Positions 1 to 14,500 of a stretch of 64,000 bases of DNA are shown one piece after another. A model generated the notes under the pieces. It was not told the DNA's origin and searched no databases. It saw only the letters and a program-made list of their open reading frames with translations. Numbering within the stretch: position 1 is the stretch's first letter; every line of letters starts with the position of its first letter. Source of the DNA: Hydractinia symbiolongicarpus (Eukaryota > Cnidaria > Hydrozoa > Anthoathecata > Hydractiniidae); the NCBI RefSeq assembly GCF_029227915.1, contig NC_079879.1, positions 14,940,001-15,004,000 of the forward strand, given 5' to 3'. The translations under genes and the position numbers were made by a program.

Positions 1-3000
1 CAACACTCTTAACTACGTGCACAGTCCTATAAAGGCTGTAATATGGCGTTTTGCAGTCTAATAAAGGCCTCACACGTAAATCACGTGGTTTCACCTGTCT
101 GCGCAGGTTACCATTGGCCTAGTCCTTCAAGTCCCAATGCGCTGCAACGTCCCAAGTCGTTTTCATTAGCGCCGTTGCCTTAGAACACTCTTTACTACGT
201 GCACAGTCCTATAAAGGCTGTAATATGGCCTTTTGCAGTCTAATAAAGGCCTCACACGTAAATCACGTGGTTTCACCTGTCTGCGCAGGTTACCATTGAC
301 CTAGTCCTTCCAGCCTTAATGCGCTACAACGTCCCAAGTCGTTTTCATTAGTGCCGTTGCCTTACAACACTATTAACTACGTGCACAGTCCTATAAAGGC
401 TGTAATATGGCCTTCTGCAGTCTAATAAAGGCTTCACACGTAAATCACGTGGTTTCACCTGCGTGCGCAGGTTACCTTTAGACTAATCGTTCCAGTCTCA
501 ATGCGCTGCAACGTCCCAAGTCGTTTTCATTGGCGAAGTTGCCTTAGAACACTCTTAACTACGTGCAAAGTCCTATAAATGCTGTAATATGGCCTTTGCA
601 GTCTAATAAAGTCTTCACACGTAAATCACGTGGTTTCACCTGCCTGCGCAGGTTACCTTTGGACTAATCGTTCCAGTCTTAATGTGCTACAACGTCCCAA
701 GTCGTTTTCATTGGTGCCGTTGCTTTACAACACTCTTAACTACGTGCACAGTCCTATAAAGGCTGTAATATGGCCTTTTGCAGTCTAATAAAGTCCTCAC
801 ACGTAAATCACGTGGCTTCACCGGTCTGCGCAGGTTACCATTGGCCTAGTCCTTCCAGTCTCATTGCGCTATAACGTCCCAAGTTGTTTTCATTATTGTT
901 GCCTTAGAACACTCTTAACTACGTGCACAGTCCTATAAAGGCTGTAATATGGCCTTTTGCAGTCTAATAAAGACTTCACACGTAAATCATGTAGTTTCAC
1001 CTGCCTGCGCAGGTTACCTTTGGACTAATTGTTCCAGACTCAATGCGCTACAACGTCCCAAGTCGTTTTCATTAGCGCCGTTGCTCTACAACACTATTAA
1101 CTACGTGCACAGTCCTATAAAGTCTGTAATATGGCCTTTTGCAGTCTAATAAAGGCCTCACACGTAAATCACGTGGTTCCATTTGCCTGCGCAGGTTACC
1201 ATTGAACTAGTCGTTCCAGTCTCAATGCGCTACAACGTCCCAAGTCGTTTTCATTAGCGCCGTTGCTTTACAACACTCTTAACTACGTGCACAGTCCTAT
1301 AAAGGCTGTAATATGGCCTTTTGCAGTCTAATAAAGACTTCACACGTAAATCATGTAGTTTCACCTGCCTGCGCAGGTTACCTTTGGACTAATTGTTCCA
1401 GACTCAATGCCCTACAACGTCCCAAGTCGTTTTCATTGACGAAGTTGCTTTAGAACACTCTTAACTACGTGCACAATCCTATAAAGGCTGTATTATGGCC
1501 TTCTTCAGTCTAATAAATGCCTCACACATAAATCACGTGGTTCCATTTGGCTGTGCAGGTTACCATTGGAGTATTCCTTCCAGTCTCAATGCGCTACAAC
1601 GTCCCAAGTCGTTTTCATTAGCGGCGTTGCTTTACAACACTCTTAACTACGTGCACAATCCTATAAAGGCTGTATTATGGCCTTCTTCAGTCTAATAAAT
1701 GCCTCACACATAAATCACGTGGTTCCATTTGGCTGTGCAGGTTACCATTGGACTATTCCTTCCAGTCTCAATGCGCTACAACGTCCCAAGTCGTTTTCAT
1801 TAGCGCCGTTGCTTTACAACACTATTAACTACGTGCACAGTCCTATAAAGGCTGTAATATGGCCTTCTGCAGTCTAATAAAGGCTTCACACGTAAATCAC
1901 GTGGTTTCATCTGCCTGCGCAGGTTACCTTTAGACTAATCGTTCCAGTCTCAATGCGCTGCAACGTCCCAAGTCGTTTTCATTGGCGAAGTTGCTTTCGA
2001 ACACTCTTAACTACGTGCACAGTCCTATAAAGGCTGTATTATGGCCTTTTGCAGTCTAATAAAGGCCTCACACGTAAATCACGTGGTTCCATTTGCCTGT
2101 GCAGGTTACCATTGAAGTAGTCGTTCCAGTCTCAGTGCGCTACAACATCCCAAGTCGTTGTCATTAGCGCCGTTGCTTTACAACACTCTTAACTACGTGC
2201 ACAGTCCTATAAAGGCTGTAATATGGCCTTTTGCAGTCTAATAAAGGCTTCACACGTAAATCACGTGGTTTCACCTGCCTGTGCATGTTACCTTTGGACT
2301 AATCGTTCCAGTCTCAATGCACTACAACGTCCCGAGTCGTTCTCATTAGCGCCGTTGCTTTACAACACTCTTAACAACGTGCCCAGTCCTATAAAGGCTG
2401 TAATATGGCCTTTTGCAGTTTAATAAAGGCCTCACACGTAAATCACGTGGTTTCACCTGTCTGCGCAGGTTACCATTAGCTTAGTCCTTCCAGTCTCAAT
2501 GCACTACAACCTCCCAAGTCGTGTTCATTAGCGCCGTTGCCTTAGGACACTCTTAACTACGTGCACAGTCCTATAAAGGCTGTAATATAGCCTTTTGCAG
2601 TCTAATAAAGGCCTCACACGTAAATCACGTGGTTCCATTTGCCTGCGCAGGTTACCATTGAACTAGTCGTTCCAGTCTCAATGCGCTACAACGTCCCAAG
2701 TCGTTTTCATTAGCGCCGTTGCCTTACAAGACTCTTAACTACGTGCACAGTCCTAGAAAGGCTGTAATATGGCCTTTTGCAGTCTAATAAAGGCTTCACA
2801 CGTATATCACGTAGTTTCACCTGCCTGCGCAGGTTACCAATGGCCTAGTCCTTCCAGCCTCAATGCGTTACAACGTCCCAAGTCGTTTTCATTAGTTCCG
2901 TTGCCTAACAACACTCTTAACTACGTGCACAGTCCTATAAAGGCTGTAATATGGCCTTTTGCAGTCTAATAAAGACTTCACACGTAAATCATGTAGTTTC

Positions 3001-3818
3001 ACCTGCCTGCGCAGGTTACCTTTGGACTAATTGTTACAGACTCAATGCGCTACAACGTCCCAAGTCGTTTTCATTAGCGGCGTTGCTTTACAACACTCTT
3101 AACTACGTGCACAATCCTATAAAGGCTGTATTATGGCCTTCTTCAGTCTAATAAATGACTCACACATAAATCACGTGGTTCCATTTGGCTGTGCAGGTTA
3201 CCATTGGACTATTCCTTCCAGTCTCAATGCGCTACAACGTTCCAAGTCGTTTTCATTAGCGCCGTTGCTTTACAACACTATTAACTACGTGCACAGTCCT
3301 ATAAAGGCTGTAATATGGCCTTCTGCAGTCTAATAAAGGCTTCACACGTAAATCACGTGGTTTCATCTGCCTGCGCAGGTTACCTTTAGACTAATCGTTC
3401 CAGTCTCAATGCGCTGCAACGTCCCAAGTCGTTTTCATTGGCGAAGTTGCTTTCGAACACTCTTAACTACGTGCACAGTCCTATAAAGGCTGTATTATGG
3501 CCTTTTGCAGTCTAATAACGGCCTTACACGTAAATCACGTGGTTCCATTTGCCTGTGCAGGTTACCATTGAAGTAGTCGTTCCAGTCTCAGTGCGCTACA
3601 ACATCCCAAGTCGTTGTCATTAGCGCCGTTGCTTTACAACACTCTTAACTACGTGCACAGTCCTATAAAGGCTGTAATATGGCCTTTTGCAGTCTAATAA
3701 AGGCTTCACACGTAAATCACGTAGTTTCACCTGCCTGCGCAGGTTACCAATGGCCTAGTCCCTCCAGCCTCAATGCGTTACAACGTCCCAAGTCGTTTTC
3801 ATTAGTTCCGTTGCCTAA
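1..3818 (+). repeat. Higher-order repeat copy 1 (21 monomers)
   Basis: The ordered set of monomer variants that starts at 1 starts again at 3819, 6727 and 10909, so the array has a higher-order unit. This copy is 21 monomers minus 4 bases. From 181 to 2222 it aligns to 4181-6222 at a constant offset of 4000, and by eye I find six differences (at 420, 535, 1123, 1439, 1486 and 1851), far fewer than between neighbouring monomers. The true phase of the unit is arbitrary because the array enters from outside the window. Confidence 0.88.
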
Positions 3819-6726
3819 CAACACTCTTAACTACGTGCACAGTCCTATAAAGGCTGTAATATGGCGTTTTGCAGTCTAATAAAGGCCTCACACGTAAATC
3901 ACGTGGTTTCACCTGTCTTCGCAGGTTACCATTGGCCTAGTCCTTCAAGTCCCAATGCGCTGCAACGTCCCAAGTCGTTTTCATTAGCGCTGTTGCCTTA
4001 GAACACTCTTTACTACGTGCACAGTCCTATAAAGGCTGTAATATGGCCTTTTGCAGTCTAATAAAGGCCTCACACGTAAATCACGTGGTTTCACCTGTCT
4101 GCGCAGGTTACCATTGGCCTAGTCCTTCAAGTCCCAATGCGCTGCAACGTCCCAAGTCGTTTTCATTAGCGCCGTTGCCTTAGAACACTCTTTACTACGT
4201 GCACAGTCCTATAAAGGCTGTAATATGGCCTTTTGCAGTCTAATAAAGGCCTCACACGTAAATCACGTGGTTTCACCTGTCTGCGCAGGTTACCATTGAC
4301 CTAGTCCTTCCAGCCTTAATGCGCTACAACGTCCCAAGTCGTTTTCATTAGTGCCGTTGCCTTACAACACTATTAACTACGTGCACAGTCCTATAAAGGC
4401 TGTAATATGGCCTTCTGCATTCTAATAAAGGCTTCACACGTAAATCACGTGGTTTCACCTGCGTGCGCAGGTTACCTTTAGACTAATCGTTCCAGTCTCA
4501 ATGCGCTGCAACGTCCCAAGTCGTTTTCATTGGCCAAGTTGCCTTAGAACACTCTTAACTACGTGCAAAGTCCTATAAATGCTGTAATATGGCCTTTGCA
4601 GTCTAATAAAGTCTTCACACGTAAATCACGTGGTTTCACCTGCCTGCGCAGGTTACCTTTGGACTAATCGTTCCAGTCTTAATGTGCTACAACGTCCCAA
4701 GTCGTTTTCATTGGTGCCGTTGCTTTACAACACTCTTAACTACGTGCACAGTCCTATAAAGGCTGTAATATGGCCTTTTGCAGTCTAATAAAGTCCTCAC
4801 ACGTAAATCACGTGGCTTCACCGGTCTGCGCAGGTTACCATTGGCCTAGTCCTTCCAGTCTCATTGCGCTATAACGTCCCAAGTTGTTTTCATTATTGTT
4901 GCCTTAGAACACTCTTAACTACGTGCACAGTCCTATAAAGGCTGTAATATGGCCTTTTGCAGTCTAATAAAGACTTCACACGTAAATCATGTAGTTTCAC
5001 CTGCCTGCGCAGGTTACCTTTGGACTAATTGTTCCAGACTCAATGCGCTACAACGTCCCAAGTCGTTTTCATTAGCGCCGTTGCTCTACAACACTATTAA
5101 CTACGTGCACAGTCCTATAAAGGCTGTAATATGGCCTTTTGCAGTCTAATAAAGGCCTCACACGTAAATCACGTGGTTCCATTTGCCTGCGCAGGTTACC
5201 ATTGAACTAGTCGTTCCAGTCTCAATGCGCTACAACGTCCCAAGTCGTTTTCATTAGCGCCGTTGCTTTACAACACTCTTAACTACGTGCACAGTCCTAT
5301 AAAGGCTGTAATATGGCCTTTTGCAGTCTAATAAAGACTTCACACGTAAATCATGTAGTTTCACCTGCCTGCGCAGGTTACCTTTGGACTAATTGTTCCA
5401 GACTCAATGCCCTACAACGTCCCAAGTCGTTTTCATTGGCGAAGTTGCTTTAGAACACTCTTAACTACGTGCACAATCCTATAAATGCTGTATTATGGCC
5501 TTCTTCAGTCTAATAAATGCCTCACACATAAATCACGTGGTTCCATTTGGCTGTGCAGGTTACCATTGGAGTATTCCTTCCAGTCTCAATGCGCTACAAC
5601 GTCCCAAGTCGTTTTCATTAGCGGCGTTGCTTTACAACACTCTTAACTACGTGCACAATCCTATAAAGGCTGTATTATGGCCTTCTTCAGTCTAATAAAT
5701 GCCTCACACATAAATCACGTGGTTCCATTTGGCTGTGCAGGTTACCATTGGACTATTCCTTCCAGTCTCAATGCGCTACAACGTCCCAAGTCGTTTTCAT
5801 TAGCGCCGTTGCTTTACAACACTATTAACTACGTGCACAGTCCTATAAAGTCTGTAATATGGCCTTCTGCAGTCTAATAAAGGCTTCACACGTAAATCAC
5901 GTGGTTTCATCTGCCTGCGCAGGTTACCTTTAGACTAATCGTTCCAGTCTCAATGCGCTGCAACGTCCCAAGTCGTTTTCATTGGCGAAGTTGCTTTCGA
6001 ACACTCTTAACTACGTGCACAGTCCTATAAAGGCTGTATTATGGCCTTTTGCAGTCTAATAAAGGCCTCACACGTAAATCACGTGGTTCCATTTGCCTGT
6101 GCAGGTTACCATTGAAGTAGTCGTTCCAGTCTCAGTGCGCTACAACATCCCAAGTCGTTGTCATTAGCGCCGTTGCTTTACAACACTCTTAACTACGTGC
6201 ACAGTCCTATAAAGGCTGTAATATGGCCTTTTGCAGTCTAATAAAGACTTCACACGTAAATCATGTAGTTTCACCTGCCTGCGCAGGTTACCTTTGGACT
6301 AATTGTTACAGACTCAATGCGCTACAACGTCCCAAGTCGTTTTCATTAGCGGCGTTGCTTTACAACACTCTTAACTACGTGCACAATCCTATAAAGGCTG
6401 TATTATGGCCTTCTTCAGTCTAATAAATGACTCACACATAAATCACGTGGTTCCATTTGGCTGTGCAGGTTACCATTGGACTATTCCTTCCAGTCTCAAT
6501 GCGCTACAACGTTCCAAGTCGTTTTCATTAGCGCCGTTGCTTTACAACACTCTTAACTACGTGCACAGTCCTATAAAGGCTGTAATATGGCCTTTTGCAG
6601 TCTAATAAAGGCTTCACACGTAAATCACGTAGTTTCACCTGCCTGCGCAGGTTACCAATGGCCTAGTCCCTCCAGCCTCAATGCGTTACAACGTCCCAAG
6701 TCGTTTTCATTAGTTCCGTTGCCTAA
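3819..6726 (+). repeat. Higher-order repeat copy 2 (16 monomers, internally deleted)
   Basis: Compared with copy 1 this copy has one extra monomer near its start (4001-4182), then lacks the four monomers equivalent to 2223-2950 and the two equivalent to 3315-3678. All changes are whole multiples of 182 bp, as unequal crossing over would produce. The monomers that flank the missing blocks (6223, 6405, 6587) match those at 2951, 3133 and 3679. Confidence 0.85.
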
Positions 6727-9700
6727 CAACACTCTTAACTACGTGCACAGTCCTATAAAGGCTGTAATATGGCGTTTTGCAGTCTAATAAAGGCCTCACA
6801 CGTAAATCACGTGGTTTCACCTGTCTTCGCAGGTTACCATTGGCCTAGTCCTTCAAGTCCCAATGCGCTGCAACGTCCCAAGTCGTTTTCATTAGCGCTG
6901 TTGCCTTAGAACACTCTTTACTACGTGCACAGTCCTATAAAGGCTGTAATATGGCCTTTTGCAGTCTAATAAAGGCCTCACACGTAAATCACGTGGTTTC
7001 ACCTGTCTGCGCAGGTTACCATTGGCCTAGTCCTTCAAGTCCCAATGCGCTGCAACGTCCCAAGTCGTTTTCATTAGCGCCGTTGCCTTAGAACACTCTT
7101 TACTACGTGCACAGTCCTATAAAGGCTGTAATATGGCCTTTTGCAGTCTAATAAAGGCCTCACACGTAAATCACGTGGTTTCACCTGTCTGCGCAGGTTA
7201 CCATTGACCTAGTCCTTCCAGCCTTAATGCGCTACAACGTCCCAAGTCGTTTTCATTAGTGCCGTTGCCTTACAACACTATTAACTACGTGCACAGTCCT
7301 ATAAAGGCTGTAATATGGCCTTCTGCATTCTAATAAAGGCTTCACACGTAAATCACGTGGTTTCACCTGCGTGCGCAGGTTACCTTTAGACTAATCGTTC
7401 CAGTCTCAATGCGCTGCAACGTCCCAAGTCGTTTTCATTGGCGAAGTTGCCTTAGAACACTCTTAACTACGTGCAAAGTCCTATAAATGCTGTAATATGG
7501 CCTTTGCAGTCTAATAAAGTCTTCACACGTAAATCACGTGGTTTCACCTGCCTGCGCAGGTTACCTTTGGACTAATCGTTCCAGTCTTAATGTGCTACAA
7601 CGTCCCAAGTCGTTTTCATTGGTGCCGTTGCTTTACAACACTCTTAACTACGTGCACAGTCCTATAAAGGCTGTAATATGGCCTTTTGCAGTCTAATAAA
7701 GTCCTCACACGTAAATCACGTGGCTTCACCGGTCTGCGCAGGTTACCATTGGCCTAGTCCTTCCAGTCTCATTGCGCTATAACGTCCCAAGTTGTTTTCA
7801 TTATTGTTGCCTTAGAACACTCTTAACTACGTGCACAGTCCTATAAAGGCTGTAATATGGCCTTTTGCAGTCTAATAAAGACTTCACACGTAAATCATGT
7901 AGTTTCACCTGCCTGCGCAGGTTACCTTTGGACTAATTGTTCCAGACTCAATGCGCTACAACGTCCCAAGTCGTTTTCATTAGCGCCGTTGCTCTACAAC
8001 ACTATTAACTACGTGCACAGTCCTATAAAGGCTGTAATATGGCCTTTTGCAGTCTAATAAAGGCCTCACACGTAAATCACGTGGTTCCATTTGCCTGCGC
8101 AGGTTACCATTGAACTAGTCGTTCCAGTCTCAATGCGCTACAACGTCCCAAGTCGTTTTCATTAGCGCCGTTGCTTTACAACACTCTTAACTACGTGCAC
8201 AGTCCTATAAAGGCTGTAATATGGCCTTTTGCAGTCTAATAAAGACTTCACACGTAAATCATGTAGTTTCACCTGCCTGCGCAGGTTACCTTTGGACTAA
8301 TTGTTCCAGACTCAATGCCCTACAACGTCCCAAGTCGTTTTCATTGGCGAAGTTGCTTTAGAACACTCTTAACTACGTGCACAATCCTATAAATGCTGTA
8401 TTATGGCCTTCTTCAGTCTAATAAATGCCTCACACATAAATCACGTGGTTCCATTTGGCTGTGCAGGTTACCATTGGAGTATTCCTTCCAGTCTCAATGC
8501 GCTACAACGTCCCAAGTCGTTTTCATTAGCGGCGTTGCTTTACAACACTCTTAACTACGTGCACAATCCTATAAAGGCTGTATTATGGCCTTCTTCAGTC
8601 TAATAAATGCCTCACACATAAATCACGTGGTTCCATTTGGCTGTGCAGGTTACCATTGGACTATTCCTTCCAGTCTCAATGCGCTACAACGTCCCAAGTC
8701 GTTTTCATTAGCGCCGTTGCTTTACAACACTATTAACTACGTGCACAGTCCTATAAAGTCTGTAATATGGCCTTCTGCAGTCTAATAAAGGCTTCACACG
8801 TAAATCACGTGGTTTCATCTGCCTGCGCAGGTTACCTTTAGACTAATCGTTCCAGTCTCAATGCGCTGCAACGTCCCAAGTCGTTTTCATTGGCGAAGTT
8901 GCTTTCGAACACTCTTAACTACGTGCACAGTCCTATAAAGGCTGTATTATGGCCTTTTGCAGTCTAATAAAGGCCTCACACGTAAATCACGTGGTTCCAT
9001 TTGCCTGTGCAGGTTACCATTGAAGTAGTCGTTCCAGTCTCAGTGCGCTACAACATCCCAAGTCGTTGTCATTAGCGCCGTTGCTTTACAACACTCTTAA
9101 CTACGTGCACAGTCCTATAAAGGCTGTAATATGGCCTTTTGCAGTCTAATAAAGGCTTCACACGTAAATCACGTGGTTTCACCTGCCTGTGCATGTTACC
9201 TTTGGACTAATCGTTCCAGTCTCAATGCACTACAACGTCCCGAGTCGTTCTCATTACCGCCGTTGCTTTACAACACTCTTAACAACGTGCACAGTCCTAT
9301 AAAGGCTGTAATATGGCCTTTTGCAGTTTAATAAAGGCCTCACACGTAAATCACGTGGTTTCACCTGTCTGCGCAGGTTACCATTAGCTTAGTCCTTCCA
9401 GTCTCAATGCACTACAACCTCCCAAGTCGTGTTCATTAGCGCCGTTGCCTTAGGACACTCTTAACTACGTGCACAGTCCTATAAAGGCTGTAATATAGCC
9501 TTTTGCAGTCTAATAAAGGCCTCACACGTAAATCACGTGGTTCCATTTGCCTGCGCAGGTTACCATTGAACTAGTGGTTCCAGTCTCAATGCGCTACAAC
9601 GTCCCAAGTCGTTTTCATTAGCGCCGTTGCCTTACAAGACTCTTAACTACGTGCACAGTCCTATAAAGGCTGTAATATGGCCTTTTGCAGTCTAATAAAG

Positions 9701-10908
9701 GCTTCACACGTATATCACGTAGTTTCACCTGCCTGCGCAGGTTACCAATGGCCTAGTCCTTCCAGCCTCAATGCGTTACAACGTCCCAAGTCGTTTTCAT
9801 TAGTTCCGTTGCCTAACAACACTCTTAACTACGTGCACAGTCCTATAAAGGCTGTAATATGGCCTTTTGCAGTCTAATAAAGACTTCACACGTAAATCAT
9901 GTAGTTTCACCTGCCTGCGCAGGTTACCTTTGGACTAATTGTTACAGACTCAATGCGCTACAACGTCCCAAGTCGTTTTCATTAGCGGCGTTGCTTTACA
10001 ACACTCTTAACTACGTGCACAATCCTATAAAGGCTGTATTATGGCCTTCTTCAGTCTAATAAATGCCTCACACATAAATCACGTGGTTCCATTTGGCTGT
10101 GCAGGTTACCATTGGACTATTCCTTCCAGTCTCAATGCGCTACAACGTCCCAAGTCGTTTTCATTAGCGCCGTTGCTTTACAAAACTATTAACTACGTGC
10201 ACAGTCCTATAAAGGCTGTAATATGGCCTTCTGCAGTCTAATAAAGGCTTCACACGTAAATCACGTGGTTTCATCTGCCTGCGCAGGTTACCTTTAGACT
10301 AATCGTTCCAGTCTCAATGCGCTGCAACGTCCCAAGTCGTTTTCATTGGCGAAGTTGCTTTCGAACACTCTTAACTACGTGCACAGTCCTATAAAGGCTG
10401 TATTATGGCCTTTTGCAGTCTAATAACGGCCTCACACGTAAATCACGTGGTTCCATTTGCCTGTGCAGGTTACCATTGAAGTAGTCGTTCCAGTCTCAGT
10501 GCGCTACAACATCCCAAGTCGTTGTCATTAGCGCCGTTGCTTTACAACACTCTTAACTACGTGCACAGTCCTATAAAGGCTGTAATATGGCCTTTTGCAG
10601 TCTAATAAAGGCTTCACACGTAAATCACGTGGTTTCACCTGCCTGTGCATGTTACCTTTGGACTAATCGTTCCAGTCTCAATGCACTACAACGTCCCGAG
10701 TCGTTCTCATTAGCGCCGTTGCTTTACAACACTCTTAACAACGTGCACAGTCCTATAAAGGCTGTAATATGGCCTTTTGCAGTCTAATAAAGGCTTCACA
10801 CGTAAATCACGTAGTTTCACCTGCCTGCGCAGGTTACCAATGGCCTAGTCCTTCCAGCCTCAATGCGTTACAACGTCCCAAGTCGTTTTCATTAGTTCCG
10901 TTGCCTAA
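6727..10908 (+). repeat. Higher-order repeat copy 3 (23 monomers)
   Basis: Aligns to copy 2 at offset 2908 up to about 8785 and to copy 1 at offset 6908 from 9131 to about 10586, so it retains the block that copy 2 has lost. It also has one added monomer at 10587 resembling the 2223/9131 type. Length is 23 monomers minus 4 bases. Confidence 0.85.
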
Positions 10909-11530
10909 CAACACTCTTAAATACGTGCACAGTCCTATAAAGGCTGTAATATGGCATTTTGCAGTCTAATAAAGGCCTCACACGTAAATCACGTGGTTTC
11001 ACCTGTCTGCGCAGGTTACCATTGGCCTAGTCCTTCAAGTCCCAATGCGCTGCAACGTCCCAAGTCGTTTTCATTAGCGCCGTTGCCTTAGAACACTCTT
11101 TACTACGTGCACAGTCCTATAAAGGCTGTAATATGGCCTTTTGCAGTCTAATAAAGGCCTCACACGTAAATCACGTGGTTTCACCTGTTTGCGCAGGTTA
11201 CCATTGACCTAGTCCTTCCAGCCTTAATGCGCTACAACGTCCCAAGTCGTTTTCATTAGTGCCGTTGCCTTACAACACTATTAACTACGTGCACAGTCCT
11301 ATAAAGGCTGTAATATGGCCTTCTGCAGTCTAATAAAGGCTTAACACGTAAATCACGTGGTTTCACCTGCGTGCGCAGGTTACCTTTAGACTAATCGTTC
11401 CAGTCTCAATGCGCTGCAACGTCCCAAGTCGTTTTCATTGGCGAAGTTGCCTTAGAACACTCTTAACTACGTGCAAAGTCCTATAAATGCTGTAATATGG
11501 CCTTTGCAGTCTAATAAAGTCTTCACACGT
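10909..11530 (+). repeat. Higher-order repeat copy 4, partial
   Basis: The unit start seen at 1, 3819 and 6727 recurs here and the monomer order is followed for about 600 bp. At about 11545 the sequence switches within a monomer to a different variant, and the higher-order pattern is lost. Confidence 0.75.
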
Positions 11531-14500
11531 AAATCACGTGGTTTCATCTGTCTGCGCAGGTTACCATTGGCCTAGTCCTTCAAGTCTTAATGTGCTACAA
11601 CGTCCCAAGTCGTTTTCATTGGTGCCGTTGCTTTACAACACTCTTAACTACGTGCACAATCCTATAAAGGCTGTAATATGGCCTTCTTCAGTCTAATAAA
11701 TGGCTCACACATAATTCACGTGGTTCCATTTGGCTGTGCAGGTTACCATTGGACTATTGCTTCCAGTCTCAATGCGCTACAACGTCCCAAGTCGTTTTCA
11801 TTAGCGCCGTTGCTCTACAACACTATTAACTACGTGCACAGTCCTATAAAGGCTGTAATATGGCCTTTTGCAGTCTAATAAAGTCCTCACACGTAAATCA
11901 CGTGGCTTCACCGGTCTGCGCAGGTTACCATTGGCCTAGTCCTTCCAGTCTCATTGCGCTATAACGTCCCAAGTCGCTTTCATTATTGTTGCCTTAGAAC
12001 ACTGTTAACTACGTGCAAAGTCCTATAAAGCTGTATTATGGCCTTTTGCAGTCTAATAAAGGCCTCACACGTTAATCACGTGGTTTTAACTGTCTGCGCA
12101 GGTTACCATTGGCGTAGTGCTTCCAGCCTCAATGCGCTACAACGTTCCAAGTCGTTTTCATTAGTGCCGTTGCCTTACAACACTCTTAACTACGTGCAAA
12201 GTCCTATAAAGGCTGTAATATGGCCTTTGCAGTCTAATAAAGTCTTCACATGTAAATCACTTGGTTTCACCTGCCTGCGCAGGTTACCTTTGGACTAATC
12301 GTTCCAGTCTCAATGTGCTACAACCTCCCAAGTCGTTTTCATTAGCGCCGTTGCTTTACAACACTCTTAACTACGTGCACAATCCTATAAAGCCTGTAAT
12401 ATGGCCTTCTGCAGTCTAATAAATGCCTCACACGTAAATCACGTGGTTCCATTTGGCTGTGCAGGTTACCATTGGACTATTCCTTCCAGTCTCAATGCGC
12501 TACAACGTCCCAAGTCGTTTCATTAGCGCCGTTGCTTTACAACACTATTAACTACGTGCACAGTCCTATAAAGGCTGTAATATGGCCTTTTGCAGTCTAA
12601 TAAAAGCCTCACACGTAAATCACGTGGTTTCACCTGTCTGCGCAGGTTACCATTGGCCTAGTCCTTCCAGTCTCAATGCGATGCAACGTCCCAAGTCGTT
12701 TTCATTAGCGCCGTTGCCTTAGAACACTCTTAACTACGTGCACAGTCCTATAAAGGCTGTAATAGGGCCTTTGCAGTCTAATAAAGTCTTCACACGTAAA
12801 TCACGTGGTTTGACCTGCCTGCGCAGGTTACCTTTGGACTAATCGTTCCAGTCTCAATGTGCTACAACGTCCCAAGTCGTTTTCATTGGCGAAATTGCCT
12901 TAGAACACTCTTAACTACGTGCACAGTCCTAGAAAGGCTGTAATATGGCCTTCTGCAGTCTAATAAAGGCCTCACACGCAAATCACGTGGTTTCACCTGT
13001 CTGCACAGGTTACCATTGGCCTAGTCCTTCCAGTCTCATTGCGCTACAACGTCCCAAGTCGTTTTCATTAGCGCCGTTGCCTTAGAACACTCTTAAGTAC
13101 GTGCAAAGTCCTATAAAGTCTGTATTATAGCCTTTTGCAGTCTAATAAAGGCCTCACACGTAAATCACGTGGTTTCACCTGTCTGCGCAGGTTACCATTG
13201 GCCTAGTCCTTCCAGTCTCAATGCAATGCAACGTCCCAAGTCGTTTTCATTAACGCCGTTGCCTTAGAACACTCTTAACTACGTGCACAGTCCTATAAAG
13301 GCTGCAATATGGCTTTTTGCAGTCTAATAAAGGCTTCACACGTAAATCACGTGGTTTCACCTGCCTGCGCAGGTTACCTTTGGACTAATCGTTCCAGTCT
13401 CAATGCGATGCAACGTCCCAAGTCGTTTTCATTAGCGCCGTTGCCTTAGAACACTCTTAACTACGTGCACAGTCCTATAAAGGCTGTAATATGGCCTTTT
13501 GCAGTCTAATAAAGTCCTCACACGTAAATCACGTGCCTTCGCCGGTCTGCGCAGATTACGATTGGCCTAGTCCTTCAAGTCTCAATGTGCTACAACGTAC
13601 AAAGTTGTTTTTATTAGGGCCGTTGCTTTACAACACTCTTAACTACGTGCACAATCCTATAAAGGCTGTAATATGGCCTTTTGCAGTCTAATAAAGGCCT
13701 CACACGTAAATCATGTGGTTCCATTTGGCTGTGCAGGTTACCATTGGACTATTCCTTCCAGTCTCAATGCGCTACAACGTCCCAAGTCGTTTCATTAGCG
13801 CCGTTGCTTTACAACACTATTAACTACGTGCACAGTCCTATAAAGGCTGTATTATGGCCTTTTGCAGTCTAATAAAGGCCTCACACGTAAATCACGTGGT
13901 TCCATTTGCCTGTGCAGGTTGCCATTGGACTATTCCTTCCAGTCTCAATGCGCTACAACGTCCCAATTCGTTTCGTTAGCGCCGTTGCTTTACAACACTA
14001 TTAACTACGTGCACAGTCCTATAAAGGCTGTAATATGGCCTTTTGCAGTCTAATAAACTCCTCACACGTAAATCACGTGGCTTCACCGGTCTGCGCAGGT
14101 TACCATTGGCCTAGTCCTTCTTGTCTCAATGCGCTACAACGTCCCAAGTCGTTTTCATTGGCGAATTTGCCTTAGAACACTCTTTACTACGTGCACAGTC
14201 CTATTAAGGTTGTAACATGGCCTTTTGCAGTCTAATAAAAGCCTCACACATAATTCACGTGGTTTCACTGGTCTGCGCAGGTTACCATTGGACTATTCCT
14301 TACAGTCTCAATGCGCTACAACGTCCCAAGTTGTTTTTATTGGCGCCGTTGCCTTACAACACTCTTAACTACGTGCACAGTCATATAAAGGCTGTAATAT
14401 GGACTTTTGCAGTCTAATAAAGGCCTTACACGTAAATCACGTTGTTCCATTTGCCTGTGCAGGTTACCATTGAACTAGTCGTTCCAGTCTCAATGCGCTA

